Both the position numbers and the translations under genes were made by a program. From positions 1-40,881 of the forward strand of contig JAEUJD010000084.1 in NCBI GenBank assembly GCA_016793015.1: a stretch of 40,881 nucleotides of DNA, in the 5' to 3' direction. The DNA is from Phycisphaerales bacterium. Lineage in GTDB: Bacteria > Planctomycetota > Phycisphaerae > Phycisphaerales > UBA1924. Each line of letters opens with the position of its first letter. Within the stretch, counting starts at the first letter, position 1. Of the stretch, positions 9,104-17,549 are shown one piece after another. The notes under the pieces were generated by a model, which saw only the letters and a list, made by a program, of their open reading frames with translations, had not been told where the DNA came from and made no database searches.

Positions 9104-9118
9104 ACCCACGATGTGGGT
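9104..9118. other. Perfect palindromic hairpin upstream of the DUF444 gene
   Basis: ACCCAC-GAT-GTGGGT, 6 bp with a 3-nt loop, lies in the 148-bp gap between the flippase-like gene (stop 9160) and the DUF444 start. It could be an operator or part of a terminator; no T-run follows. Confidence 0.3.
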
Positions 9119-9159
9119 ACGTGTGCGCATCGCCATGAGGTCATCGGTCGAAAGCGGTT

Positions 9160-10146
9160 TCAGCTTGGAATGGACTGGGCGGCAGTCAAACTTTGGGCGG
9201 CCCGAGCCCTCCCATACCGCTTCGCCAGCCACCAAAGGCTGATAAGCCCGACCGGCACCGCCACCACAGCCTCGCACGCCCGATTCAGCAATTCCGCAGA
9301 AACTCCGAACGCCACGGGCATGGATGTGCCTTTCCCGTACCACTCCGGCAGGCTCCGGGCCGCCAGACCGACCATCCATTCTCGGACTCCAAGGCCGTTC
9401 CCCGCGATGGGAAGAAGCGATGCCGATTGGCTGATCCCCGCGATTGCCGATGTCGTGCTCACCCCCTGAGGCCTGCCCGCAACCGAAAACAGCAACCAGT
9501 ATCGAAGCGACCACACCAGCGAATCGGCGTAGCGAAACGCAAAGGCGGCGCTGTAGCGCCACGCGTGGGTCGTGAAACCCCGGCGGGGCAATCCAAGCCC
9601 GACCAACGCAAAAACCAAGGGCGATGCGATGAACCCCGCCCGCCCCCACTCGCTCCACGCTCGCTCTGCCGCGATCGATGCGAACGCCACCTGAGTCACA
9701 AAGCAGACAAGCCCCACCACGATCGACTGCACGACCACCACCAGCGACCAGCGAAAATCGATCCCGTTCACATGCTTGTGGTACGCCACGCGGCCCGCAA
9801 CGCCCGGCTTGAGCGGGAGGTAATTGAGCAGCCACGCGCCGCCGAGGAGCGCGAGCATTTCCCCGCAGCCCACGCTCCCGAATCGCAGCGTGAGCACCCA
9901 GAAACTCATCGAGGCGAGCGACAGGCACGCGAGAGGCAGCAGCACGAGCGCGAGCATCGCACCCGGGCGCTGCCAGGCACTCGAGAAAGCTCGAAGTCCA
10001 TCCGACGAACCGATCCAGGCTGTGTAGATGGCAAACGCAAACAACCCTGCTCCGACAAAGAACAAACCGAGCCGAACGGCGGGATTGGCAAAGAGCAGCC
10101 GCAGCCCGCGCGGGGCCTCCGGGCTGGCGCCCGCCCGGCCGCTCAC
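9160..10146 (-). CDS. Flippase-like / lysylphosphatidylglycerol synthase transmembrane-region family protein
   Basis: 328 residues from GTG 10146, whose GTGA overlaps the TGA of the TPR gene; the longer open frame upstream lies inside that gene. About eight hydrophobic helices are visible. The segment LLGGAWLLNYLPLKPGVAGR matches the conserved loop of the LPG_synthase_TM/UPF0104 family, where an invariant Arg follows a LP(x)KxG stretch. Members flip lipids or form the membrane half of MprF; no aminoacyl-transferase domain is present here, so MprF activity is not expected. Coupling to the secreted TPR protein suggests a joint envelope role (inference). Confidence 0.75.
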   Translation of the reverse strand: MSGRAGASPEAPRGLRLLFANPAVRLGLFFVGAGLFAFAIYTAWIGSSDGLRAFSSAWQRPGAMLALVLLPLACLSLASMSFWVLTLRFGSVGCGEMLALLGGAWLLNYLPLKPGVAGRVAYHKHVNGIDFRWSLVVVVQSIVVGLVCFVTQVAFASIAAERAWSEWGRAGFIASPLVFALVGLGLPRRGFTTHAWRYSAAFAFRYADSLVWSLRYWLLFSVAGRPQGVSTTSAIAGISQSASLLPIAGNGLGVREWMVGLAARSLPEWYGKGTSMPVAFGVSAELLNRACEAVVAVPVGLISLWWLAKRYGRARAAQSLTAAQSIPS

Positions 10147-12779
10147 TTGCCCTCGCTCGCCGGCGCTTCGGGGCGGACGGGATCGAGCGCCTCTTCGATA
10201 TTCGCCCCGAGCGTCGCGTAGCAGGTTGACCTGTCGGCGAGTCGGTCGGCCTGCAGCCTCGCGACAAGCCTCACGCGCTCGTCGCTCGATTCCATCGCCG
10301 CCTTGAGCGCGGGCGAATCCGCTGCCGAGCACCGGGTCAGCAGCGCGATAGGCAGGACCGAGGGGTCCTTCTCCTCCAGAACAGCGGCATCAAAATCCGC
10401 AAACTCGGGAGCCTGTTTCTGCGTGGGCACGATCGCTGCAAGCGTCGCCCGAGCATTGGGCGAGAGCGTCGGGTAGCGCTTGGCCAGCGCCTGCGCCATT
10501 GTCAGCCTGTCCACCGGCGAGATTTTTCGAGAATTGAACGCTTCACCAAGCACAAGCGTTCGTGCCGCGGCACCCAGGCGGACCACAGCACCCTCGCCCG
10601 CGCTCGCAGCTTCCGCCGCGAAATCGGCGGCACCCAGCGTCGATTCACGGAGTGTGGTGCGAACGATGATCGGAAGATCGAGCTGCACACTCCCCGGCCC
10701 CGGATCGATCAATCCGCGCGGGCCTGTGACAAAGCCCTGCACGACCCGGTACTTTGCGCGGATGACCTGTGAAGCGATGTCCTCGCTGAACCAGCCCGCG
10801 AACCCGGGATCGGCCCAGACGACCGCTTCCAGTGTTTCGCCCGGCATCAGCCGCAGACGTCGGTCCAAGTCGATGACCTCCGGCTTCGAGAATCGCCTCG
10901 CGTCGGCGTCCTTCAGATCAAGGTTCGGCGCGAACAGGAACCTGCTGCTCAGAGGCCGGTTCGATCCAAGCCCCATCGGCACAGCACCGAGGTTGCGGAT
11001 GCTCATTTTGACAAGCATCGGCGAAAGCGGCTCCTGTGTCGTCGCGAGCGGCTCGGCGGCGACGCCGACAAACGTGCGTGGCTGATCAACAATGTCCTCG
11101 ATCCAGCGAGGAACGGCCGCCGCGAGCTTCTCCAGCTCTACGGTCTTCGCAAAGAGCGGCTCGCGCCTGCCCGACATCTTTTCAAACATCGATGCCGCCA
11201 GCGCGCTCTGCGACGTGTACGGTGCCCGGCGAATGATCTCGCGATACGCGGCAGCCGCTTCGGCCTTGCGCCCAAGGGACTCCAGAGCACGGGCCTTGGC
11301 GAGTTCGCCAAAGAGCCGCGCGTCCGTCAATTCCGGGCTTTCGCTGCCGGTATCGATCCCGAGCCCGGCGAGCGCCGCCAGGGCCTCCTCGGCCTTGCCC
11401 TCCTGCAGTTTCAACAGCGCCGCGATCAGGGCCGGACGCGTATCGCTCTCTGGAAGAGGCGGATCGAGATCCTGCAATCCGGCTTCCACTTGCTTGAGCT
11501 GCACACCCGTCAGCGCGCGAAGGAGCGACAGATCCACCTTCGCGTCACGCGAGACGCGCATCGCGTCTTCCTTTGTGACCCCTTTCGGACGCAGCTCGTC
11601 GTCCGGAGATTCCTTCAGCATCTTCGCGACCGTCAGATCCAGCTCCGAAAGCGAGGTCTCGATCGCGTCCGCGTTGCCTTCGGCGAACGCCGCCAGCGCA
11701 CGCATCTGCTCCGCCACCCGGGGCAGGCGGAGCGACATGGGATCGAGAATTTCCTCGCCCGCCACGTTCATGATCTTCTGGCGGTCCGCGATCTGACGTG
11801 CGTTGTGCCGCTCGGTGTTGAGCGACTTCTCGAGGTCTTCGCGCACAGCCTTGGGGCCGGTCACCTGCCACGCGAGGATCAGTCGCTGCAGCTCCTGCTC
11901 CCCGCCGATCTGCATGCCCGCTGCGGTCTGGATCTTCTCGCCGATGCGGAACATCCGATTCGCGCCGGTAAAGGCGCCGTGACTGGCCAGCTCTTCCGCC
12001 ATGCTCATGTAGATGCCGGGATCGAGCGGATCGCTGTACAGCAGGTTGCTCAGCAGCTCAAACCGTCCGACGGGATCGTTCACCGAAGCCGAGAAGAACG
12101 TCTCGGCAACCAGCGCCGCTTCCTTGTTGGTTGGGTCGAGCGCTGTCGCTTGCTTCAGTTTCTCGGCGAATTTGTCGTCGTTGCTCCGCTCCCGATACAG
12201 GAGCGCCGCATCGAGCGCCAGCCGGCTCCGGATCGCGGGGTCGATCCCCTTCCCATCCGGCCCAAGAAACCGCTCATACGCGGCCAACCGCGACTCCACC
12301 GTCTGCAATCGGGCGATGCTCGACGAGATCAACCGCAGCTGCGCGACCGTGTCCTTCGGATCAAGCTTGAGCAAGACCTTGGTCGACGCGATCGCGGCTT
12401 CCTCATCGCCCGCGTTCCACTGGCTCTCGATCTTCCGGCGCACGAGGTCCGCATCTTCCGGACGAATATTCCCGGCAAGCTCGAGCAGCACCGATGCGAG
12501 CTTGTAGTCGCGAACGTTCGGGTTACCCGCCAGCCTGAGATCCATCATCGCCAGACGCACAAGCGAGCGCGCCGCGTAGTCATCGACCGACCACGCCGGC
12601 ACCACATTTCCAGCCGCCCCTGCGCTTGTCGTCAGCGCCCCGCCAGCGGGAGGTGCCGGCTTCGTCGCCTGCGCGAACACGGTCGCACAAAGCCCCGATG
12701 CCAGAGCGATCGCCCACGCTCGCGATCGCCCGGACTTCACCCGATTGACATCACCGCGACGGTTCAACTGCTTCAGCAA
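10143..12779 (-). CDS. Large secreted TPR-repeat protein, function unknown
   Basis: 878 residues. TTG at 12779 is chosen because GGAGG sits 7 nt upstream; a GTG at 12740 would also keep the signal peptide. Residues about 15-37 form a Sec signal (AWAIALASGLCATVFAQA). Helix-pair repeats resembling TPRs run from about 60 to 520 (e.g. ALDPTNKEAALVAETFF), followed by a beta-rich region (about 540-720) and a helical end rich in Ala/Arg. No catalytic motif was recognised. It lies between a small membrane protein 52 bp upstream and the coupled flippase-like gene. A periplasmic scaffold is the likeliest role, by fold only. Confidence 0.75.
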   Translation of the reverse strand: MLKQLNRRGDVNRVKSGRSRAWAIALASGLCATVFAQATKPAPPAGGALTTSAGAAGNVVPAWSVDDYAARSLVRLAMMDLRLAGNPNVRDYKLASVLLELAGNIRPEDADLVRRKIESQWNAGDEEAAIASTKVLLKLDPKDTVAQLRLISSSIARLQTVESRLAAYERFLGPDGKGIDPAIRSRLALDAALLYRERSNDDKFAEKLKQATALDPTNKEAALVAETFFSASVNDPVGRFELLSNLLYSDPLDPGIYMSMAEELASHGAFTGANRMFRIGEKIQTAAGMQIGGEQELQRLILAWQVTGPKAVREDLEKSLNTERHNARQIADRQKIMNVAGEEILDPMSLRLPRVAEQMRALAAFAEGNADAIETSLSELDLTVAKMLKESPDDELRPKGVTKEDAMRVSRDAKVDLSLLRALTGVQLKQVEAGLQDLDPPLPESDTRPALIAALLKLQEGKAEEALAALAGLGIDTGSESPELTDARLFGELAKARALESLGRKAEAAAAYREIIRRAPYTSQSALAASMFEKMSGRREPLFAKTVELEKLAAAVPRWIEDIVDQPRTFVGVAAEPLATTQEPLSPMLVKMSIRNLGAVPMGLGSNRPLSSRFLFAPNLDLKDADARRFSKPEVIDLDRRLRLMPGETLEAVVWADPGFAGWFSEDIASQVIRAKYRVVQGFVTGPRGLIDPGPGSVQLDLPIIVRTTLRESTLGAADFAAEAASAGEGAVVRLGAAARTLVLGEAFNSRKISPVDRLTMAQALAKRYPTLSPNARATLAAIVPTQKQAPEFADFDAAVLEEKDPSVLPIALLTRCSAADSPALKAAMESSDERVRLVARLQADRLADRSTCYATLGANIEEALDPVRPEAPASEGK

Positions 12780-12831
12780 GCGTTCGCCTCCATGCCTCGT
12801 TCGTTCCTGCGTCCCCGCCGGTTCGTCCGCA

Positions 12832-13128
12832 CTACCAGAGACCCTTCACGAACCCACCGACCGAGATCAGCAGCCCGACAAAGACGCCCCCCTCGGCAAG
12901 GGCGACCATCCGCCGATCCGCGTAGGGAAACCATCGGTCCGCGACCGCCGCCATAAACACGAACTGCCCCGCGCAGAGCGCCGCAAGGCCCAGCCAGAAT
13001 CCGTGTGTCCGGATCCACGCCCCGGTTACCGGGCCGCCCAGCGCAGCAAGCCCCGCGATCGCGAGCAGCGCGGACCAAACCGTGAACAGCATTGTGCGAA
13101 CCAGTAAGACTGCCGCGGGCGAGGCCAT
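12832..13128 (-). CDS. Small three-helix membrane protein, function unknown
   Basis: 98 residues from ATG 13128, selected because GGAGG lies 7 nt before it; a start 7 codons earlier has no such site. Three membrane helices (about 5-32, 44-66, 76-95) with short charged loops (RWFPYADRR). No family recognised. It starts 45 bp after rho ends and precedes the secreted TPR gene, so it may be read from the rho promoter. Confidence 0.65.
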   Translation of the reverse strand: MASPAAVLLVRTMLFTVWSALLAIAGLAALGGPVTGAWIRTHGFWLGLAALCAGQFVFMAAVADRWFPYADRRMVALAEGGVFVGLLISVGGFVKGLW

Positions 13129-13173
13129 CCGTGAACCTCCTGAGAGCAACCCCCAATCCAGCTCGCCCCCAGC

Positions 13174-15339
13174 TTACCCGAGCGCCATCGTCATCAGGAA
13201 CTCGGCGTTGGTCTTCACTTTCTTCAGGCGACCCTTCAGCAGTTCCATCGCCTCGACGACGTTCATGTCGCTCAGCACCTTGCGCAGACGATGCACCAGT
13301 TCCAGTTCCTTCTGATCGAGCAGCAGTTCCTCGCGCCGAGTGCCCGACGCGGCAACGTCGATGGCCGGCCAGATGCGTTTTTCGACCAGCTTGCGATCCA
13401 GGTGCAATTCGCTGTTGCCCGTGCCCTTGAACTCCTCGAAGATAACTTCATCCATCTTCGAACCGGTATCAACAAGCGCCGTTCCGATGATCGTCAGCGA
13501 ACCGCCACGCTCGATATAGCGGGCGGCGCCGAAGAACTTCTTCGGACGCTGCAGCGCATTGCTGTCAAGGCCGCCCGACATGATCTTGCCCGAGTGCGGC
13601 ATCTCCGCGTTGTACGCGCGGGCCATGCGCGTGATCGAGTCGAGCAGGATCACCACGTCCTCGCCAAACTCCACCATCCGCTTGGCCTTTTCGATCACCA
13701 TCTCGCAGACCTGCACGTGCCGGTGGCTCTGCTCATCAAACGTGCTCGCTACCACTTCAACGTTCTTCGCCGAACAGTGACGCTTGAAGTCGGTCACTTC
13801 TTCCGGGCGCTCGTCCACCAGCAGAACGATGATCTTGACATCCGGGTAGTTCCGTGTGATCGCCTTGGTCATCTTCTGCATGAGCACGGTCTTGCCCGTG
13901 CGGGGCGGGGCGACGATCAGGGCTCGCTGGCCCTTGCCGACCGGTGACACCAAATCCATCACGCGGCACTCGATCTCGTCCGGAGTGGTCTCCAGCACGT
14001 ACCGTTTTTCGGGGTGCAGCGGAGTCAGATCTTCAAAGTTCACGATGTTCGCGATCGCCTTCGGATCCTTGCCGTTGACCGTGTCAACGCGCAGGAGCGC
14101 GAAGTATCGTTCGCTTTCCTTGGGCGGACGGACCATGCCCCGCACCGTCATGCCGCGACGGAGTCCGAGCCGACGCACCACGCCCGGGCTGACGTAGATG
14201 TCATCCGGACCCGGCAGATAGCTCTGCTCCGGGCTGCGCAGGAAACCGAACCCATCGGGCATGATCTCGAGCGTGCCTTCGCCGAACATCAGACCCTGCT
14301 TGGCCGCACGCGCCTTCAGAATCTTGAAGATGATGTCCTGCTTGGTCAGCTGATGGAAGTCGGTCAGGCCTTCCTTCTCGGCGATCCCGAAAAGCGCATC
14401 GATCTCCTTCAACTGCAATTCGTTGATACTGATCGCGTTCTTGAGCGCGGACGGATCCGCGCTCTTGGCGATCCGCTCCAGCTCGATCCCCTCGCGTTCA
14501 AGCTCTTCGTCGCTGGGCAATTCGCCCAGATTCATCCGCGAATATCCACTCCCCCCACCACCGCCGCTCGGCGGCCCGTAACTGCCTCCACCGCTCGAAC
14601 CGCTCGACTGAAAACTGCCACCCGAACCACCTGGTCCGCCAAAGCCCATGCCGCCCCGACGCTTCTTGCGTTTGCGACGTCCGCCTCGGTCGTTCCAGCT
14701 GCCACCCCCGCCCCCGCCGCCATTGGGGTAATTTCCGCCGCCGTAGTTGGGATTGGGGTAGCCGCTTCGGTCACCTTGCGATTGTCCGCCTTGCGAAGAA
14801 CCACCGGAAGGTCCGCTGGTTGACGGTCCACCGGACGTTCCGCCCGGCGAACCAGATTGAGCACCCGACTGCGAGGACCCGGTCATCGTGCTGCTGCCCG
14901 AGTGCTGCGAACCGCCTGAGTTGCTCGAAGAAGATGCGCTACCGGAGTGGCTGCCGGACGACGGTGAACCAGAACCACCATGCCCTCCTGCGTGCCCCCC
15001 GCTATGACCCCCACTATGACCCCCACCGTGACCCCCACTATGCCCCCCGCTATGGCTGCTGCTTTGACCACCCGACGCACTCGGCGGCGGGGACGACGGG
15101 CTGGGAGCAGCCGCTCTCGGGGCGGGCACATCTTCGTACCTGGGCGTCACGGGGCGATCGCTGCGGGGCGTCGGCCGTTCCGAAGCCGGAGCGCGCTCGA
15201 CCGGCGCCTCGGGCTTCGCATCGGCGACTGCTGAAGCACCCTTCTTGCTATCCCGCCGGGGCCCGACCGGCCGGAATTTCGAACCAGAACGTTCGGTCTT
15301 CGCGTCGGACTTCGAGGAATCGCCTGATGACTTCGCCAT
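13174..15339 (-). CDS. rho: Transcription termination factor Rho with long disordered N-terminal extension
   Basis: 721 residues from ATG 15339 ([10 protein letters not shown]); the open frame further upstream is not Rho-like. Residues 1 to about 275 are low-complexity Ser/Gly/Pro/Gln with a His-Gly repeat block (97-122) and a basic patch RRKRKKRR (221-228). The Rho N-terminal helical domain starts near 300, the cold-shock RNA-binding fold near 355 ([15 protein letters not shown]), and the RecA-type ATPase has Walker A APPRTGKT (477-484) and LLVDERPEE. The core ends normally ([13 protein letters not shown]). E. coli Rho is 419 residues, so about 300 residues are added. Rho is a hexameric RNA translocase ending transcription. 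Long insertions in this position are known in Actinobacteria and Bacteroidetes; their details differ. Confidence 0.97.
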   Translation of the reverse strand: MAKSSGDSSKSDAKTERSGSKFRPVGPRRDSKKGASAVADAKPEAPVERAPASERPTPRSDRPVTPRYEDVPAPRAAAPSPSSPPPSASGGQSSSHSGGHSGGHGGGHSGGHSGGHAGGHGGSGSPSSGSHSGSASSSSNSGGSQHSGSSTMTGSSQSGAQSGSPGGTSGGPSTSGPSGGSSQGGQSQGDRSGYPNPNYGGGNYPNGGGGGGGSWNDRGGRRKRKKRRGGMGFGGPGGSGGSFQSSGSSGGGSYGPPSGGGGGSGYSRMNLGELPSDEELEREGIELERIAKSADPSALKNAISINELQLKEIDALFGIAEKEGLTDFHQLTKQDIIFKILKARAAKQGLMFGEGTLEIMPDGFGFLRSPEQSYLPGPDDIYVSPGVVRRLGLRRGMTVRGMVRPPKESERYFALLRVDTVNGKDPKAIANIVNFEDLTPLHPEKRYVLETTPDEIECRVMDLVSPVGKGQRALIVAPPRTGKTVLMQKMTKAITRNYPDVKIIVLLVDERPEEVTDFKRHCSAKNVEVVASTFDEQSHRHVQVCEMVIEKAKRMVEFGEDVVILLDSITRMARAYNAEMPHSGKIMSGGLDSNALQRPKKFFGAARYIERGGSLTIIGTALVDTGSKMDEVIFEEFKGTGNSELHLDRKLVEKRIWPAIDVAASGTRREELLLDQKELELVHRLRKVLSDMNVVEAMELLKGRLKKVKTNAEFLMTMALG
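14974..15051 (-). repeat. rho: In-frame short tandem repeats encoding (S/G)GGH units in Rho
   Basis: Residues 97-122 of Rho are seven GGH-type units separated by Ser, Gly or Ala. At DNA level this is a run of imperfect 12-nt direct repeats (unit CCCCCACTATGA on the plus strand). It could expand or contract by slippage without changing the frame. Seven regularly spaced histidines could bind divalent metal (inference). Confidence 0.8.
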
Positions 15340-15674
15340 GAATCTGCAAACTCCGAATGTTGTCCTGTGCGCGCCCCAAGAAGGGTGCTTGGGACATGCA
15401 AGATGTGACTGGAGAGCGCTCGTTGGAAGAGCGGAATCGAACCGACGCGTGAGGAAAGTCCGCGTCGCAAGAAAGGCCAAGCCGCCGTCACTTTCGTATC
15501 GCTCAGTCGGCGTGCGTCCAGAACGCATACCGCCAAATACCACGCAAGCCCGTGAGCGAAACAACTTGAAAGCGGGAGGAAAGACCGGTCAGAGCCGCGA
15601 AGTCCAAAACCCGCGTCACCGGTCTCTTGAGTATAGCCAACCTTTCCGAAGCCGGGCAAGCACAGCCCCGCCAG
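15340..15674 (-). promoter_or_regulatory. rho: Long structured leader of rho
   Basis: 335 nt without a gene. A sigma-70-like promoter at 15630-15659 would leave an untranslated leader of about 284 nt. Two hairpins are clear: a 7-bp stem CGACGCG/CGCGTCG with an 11-nt loop (15443-15467) and a 6-bp stem CCCAAG/CTTGGG with a 7-nt loop (15375-15393). Rho commonly represses its own gene by terminating in its leader, so autogenous attenuation is plausible but inferred. Confidence 0.45.
15630..15659 (-). promoter_or_regulatory. rho: Candidate sigma-70 promoter of rho
   Basis: On the minus strand TTGCCC (15659-15654) and TATACT (15635-15630) are separated by 18 nt. The -10 matches 5 of 6 consensus bases; the -35 is weaker. 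It sits directly after the stop of the PH-CoaE gene, so rho may have its own promoter despite co-orientation. Confidence 0.45.
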
Positions 15675-16847
15675 TTAGGAACGCGCCGGCTTTCCGCCGT
15701 GCATTTTCTCGACTTCCCGCAGCAATTCCCCGACCCGCACGCCGAGCGCCGCAAGGTCTCCATTGTTCTCGATGACAAACGTGCTCCGAGCCTTTTTCTC
15801 GCTCAGAGACAGCTGTGCCGCTTCACGCCGCGTGAGCTCGGCATCGTCCCAACCGCGTGAACGCACCCGCTCGAGTCTCTGCTGGCGAGGCGCATCGACG
15901 AACACCACGGCGTCGCATTCCTTGTCGACCCCGGCTTCCTGAAGCAGCGGCGCGTCGATGACGACCAACCGCACCCCCCGCGCCGCCGCCGCATCGATAT
16001 CCACCCGCCTCGCGGCATGCAATCTCGGGTGCACAAACGCCTCGAGCCTGCGTCGCTGTTCCGCATCCGCAAAGACAACGTCCGCGACGCGTTTCCGATC
16101 GACCCTTCCATCCTTCAGAATTTCCGGCCCCCACCATGAGACCAGTACGTCGCGTGCCTCGGGAGTTTCCAGAACAGACTTGGCTCGTGAATCGGAATCG
16201 AGCACCAGCGCCCCTCGCGATTCGAGTTCGCGCGCGACCGCCGATTTTCCGGCGCCGATGCCCCCGGCAAGGCCGAGGACAATCGGACGAATCCCGGGAG
16301 CGGCTGGCTGCAGCTTCAGGTTGGGACTGAGGCTTCCCGGATCACCCAGGCCTGATGCGCTCTTTCCGCCGCGCTCCGACGCATCGAGCTCTCGGCGGAC
16401 TTTCGCAAGTACGCCGTCCGGGTCATCGATCATGCTCCAGACAATCTCGACGCCTCCGGTGCCGGCAGATGCGATACCGAGCGTGCCGATGCCGGCGAGG
16501 CGTTCAAGAAACGATTTCGAAACAAACGTGTTCTGCACGCGAGCCAGCGGAATCTCGCTGCCGAACCGCGAGAAGACGCCCGTCGTCGCGCGCACACGCA
16601 GCGTCGTGAGTTCGTAGCTCGCGCACGCATTCCAGACCGCCTGCCACACCACGCGTGCGATGAGCAGCGCAAGCAGCACGGCCATCCCGACCGTGCGTTC
16701 CCGCGAAGGCGGCACATACCACCAGAGCACGCTGAACCCGACGATGAAGATCACAACGGAGCGAATCGGCCTCAGCACGATCGAAGCGGCGGACGGCCGA
16801 AGCGAAAGAACCGGGCGCTCGTCGGAGTTGGGAGATGGTGTCGTCAT
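15675..16847 (-). CDS. coaE: Fusion of membrane bacterial-PH (DUF304, bPH2-like) domain with dephospho-CoA kinase
   Basis: 390 residues from ATG 16847. The N-terminal half has two membrane helices (about 29-46 and 53-74), then a bPH2-type segment (SYELTTLRVRATTGVFSRFGSEIPLARVQ and on, about 76-155). A polar linker (156-186) leads to a complete CoaE: P-loop GGIGAGKS (195-202), LVLDSDSRAK after it, FVHPRLHAAR (271-280) and VVIDAPLLQEAG, ending near 385. CoaE phosphorylates dephospho-CoA in the last step of CoA synthesis; it is normally a ~200-residue soluble enzyme. Here it would be tethered to the cytoplasmic face of the membrane. The frame is continuous with no internal ribosome-binding site noted, so a fusion is favoured over two genes. 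Hpt lies 36 nt upstream. Confidence 0.88.
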   Translation of the reverse strand: MTTPSPNSDERPVLSLRPSAASIVLRPIRSVVIFIVGFSVLWWYVPPSRERTVGMAVLLALLIARVVWQAVWNACASYELTTLRVRATTGVFSRFGSEIPLARVQNTFVSKSFLERLAGIGTLGIASAGTGGVEIVWSMIDDPDGVLAKVRRELDASERGGKSASGLGDPGSLSPNLKLQPAAPGIRPIVLGLAGGIGAGKSAVARELESRGALVLDSDSRAKSVLETPEARDVLVSWWGPEILKDGRVDRKRVADVVFADAEQRRRLEAFVHPRLHAARRVDIDAAAARGVRLVVIDAPLLQEAGVDKECDAVVFVDAPRQQRLERVRSRGWDDAELTRREAAQLSLSEKKARSTFVIENNGDLAALGVRVGELLREVEKMHGGKPARS

Positions 16848-16883
16848 CCGGTCGCGAACGGGCGTTGCCTCCCCGCCGCTCTT

Positions 16884-17459
16884 CTATCGGCCAATCGCTT
16901 CCTGCTTCAGAACGCCGATGTACGGCAAGTTGCGGTAAAAACCGTCGTAATCAAGCCCATACCCCACAACAAACTCGTTGGGAATATCAAACCCGACGTA
17001 GTGCGCCGTCACCTCGCGCTTCCGCACCTCCGGCGGCTTCTTCAGGAGCACGCAAATCCGGATGCTCGCCGGCTTCTGCGTCCGCACGAGTTCATCGATC
17101 AGCCCCAGAGTCTGGCCGCTGTCGAGGATGTCGTCGACGATGACCACATGCTTGCCCGCGAGGTCCTTCGGAAGCTCCCCCGCCAGCTTCGCGCCCTTGC
17201 TCTCAACACTGGTCCCGGGGTAGCTCGACACCGCGACGACGCGCAAGCTCAACTTCATCGAGAGTTCGCGGATCAGGTCCGCCGTGAACACCAGAGCACC
17301 CGTCAGGATCGGCACAAAGATGATCCGGTCATGCCCGTCCGGATCGTTCTCCCGCTGCAGTTCCTCCTGCAGGTCCTTGGCGAGCTCCCGCCCAAGGTCA
17401 TGCACGCGCAGGGCAATCTGGGCACGATCAATCAGGATGCTTTCGACGTCGGCGACCAT
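16884..17459 (-). CDS. hpt: Hypoxanthine phosphoribosyltransferase
   Basis: 191 residues from ATG 17459. The PRPP-binding loop VVIVDDILDSGQTL and the upstream FVPILTGALVFTADLIREL identify a type I phosphoribosyltransferase of the Hpt family; length is normal (about 180). It salvages hypoxanthine and guanine to IMP and GMP in the cytoplasm. The C-terminal VGFDIPNEFVVGYGLDYDG is the usual base-binding region, with a family-typical Phe/Val pair. It is followed after 36 nt by the PH-CoaE gene, probably in one transcript. Confidence 0.95.
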   Translation of the reverse strand: MVADVESILIDRAQIALRVHDLGRELAKDLQEELQRENDPDGHDRIIFVPILTGALVFTADLIRELSMKLSLRVVAVSSYPGTSVESKGAKLAGELPKDLAGKHVVIVDDILDSGQTLGLIDELVRTQKPASIRICVLLKKPPEVRKREVTAHYVGFDIPNEFVVGYGLDYDGFYRNLPYIGVLKQEAIGR

Positions 17460-17480
17460 GAGGAAAAGGTATCACACATC

Positions 17481-17504
17481 GTGGCACCGCCCTTCCGGGC
17501 GGTG
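17481..17504. repeat. Short palindromic dispersed repeat, copy 1
   Basis: A 24-nt element centred on ACCGCCC-TTCC-GGGCGGT (7-bp perfect stem, 17486-17503). It is identical over 24 nt to 19355-19378. Both copies flank the DUF2325 gene in the same orientation. It resembles REP-type hairpins and could also act as a weak terminator. Confidence 0.7.
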
Positions 17505-17549
17505 GCTCTATCTTTCCGACGGTGCCGCTCCCGTCCGGCAACGCATCGC

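Noticed and set aside
14974..15065. CRISPR-like tandem repeats
   Set aside because: Units are 12 nt, in frame, and encode the His-Gly block of Rho; there are no spacers.
15431..15448. GGTTCGATTCC on the minus strand, like a tRNA T-loop with acceptor end
   Set aside because: The T-stem does not pair over 5 bp and no acceptor, D or anticodon arms are found upstream.
15449..15464. GAGGAAAGTCCG motif resembling conserved region I of RNase P RNA
   Set aside because: None of the other conserved blocks follow within 400 nt, and the motif is the loop and stem of a short local hairpin.
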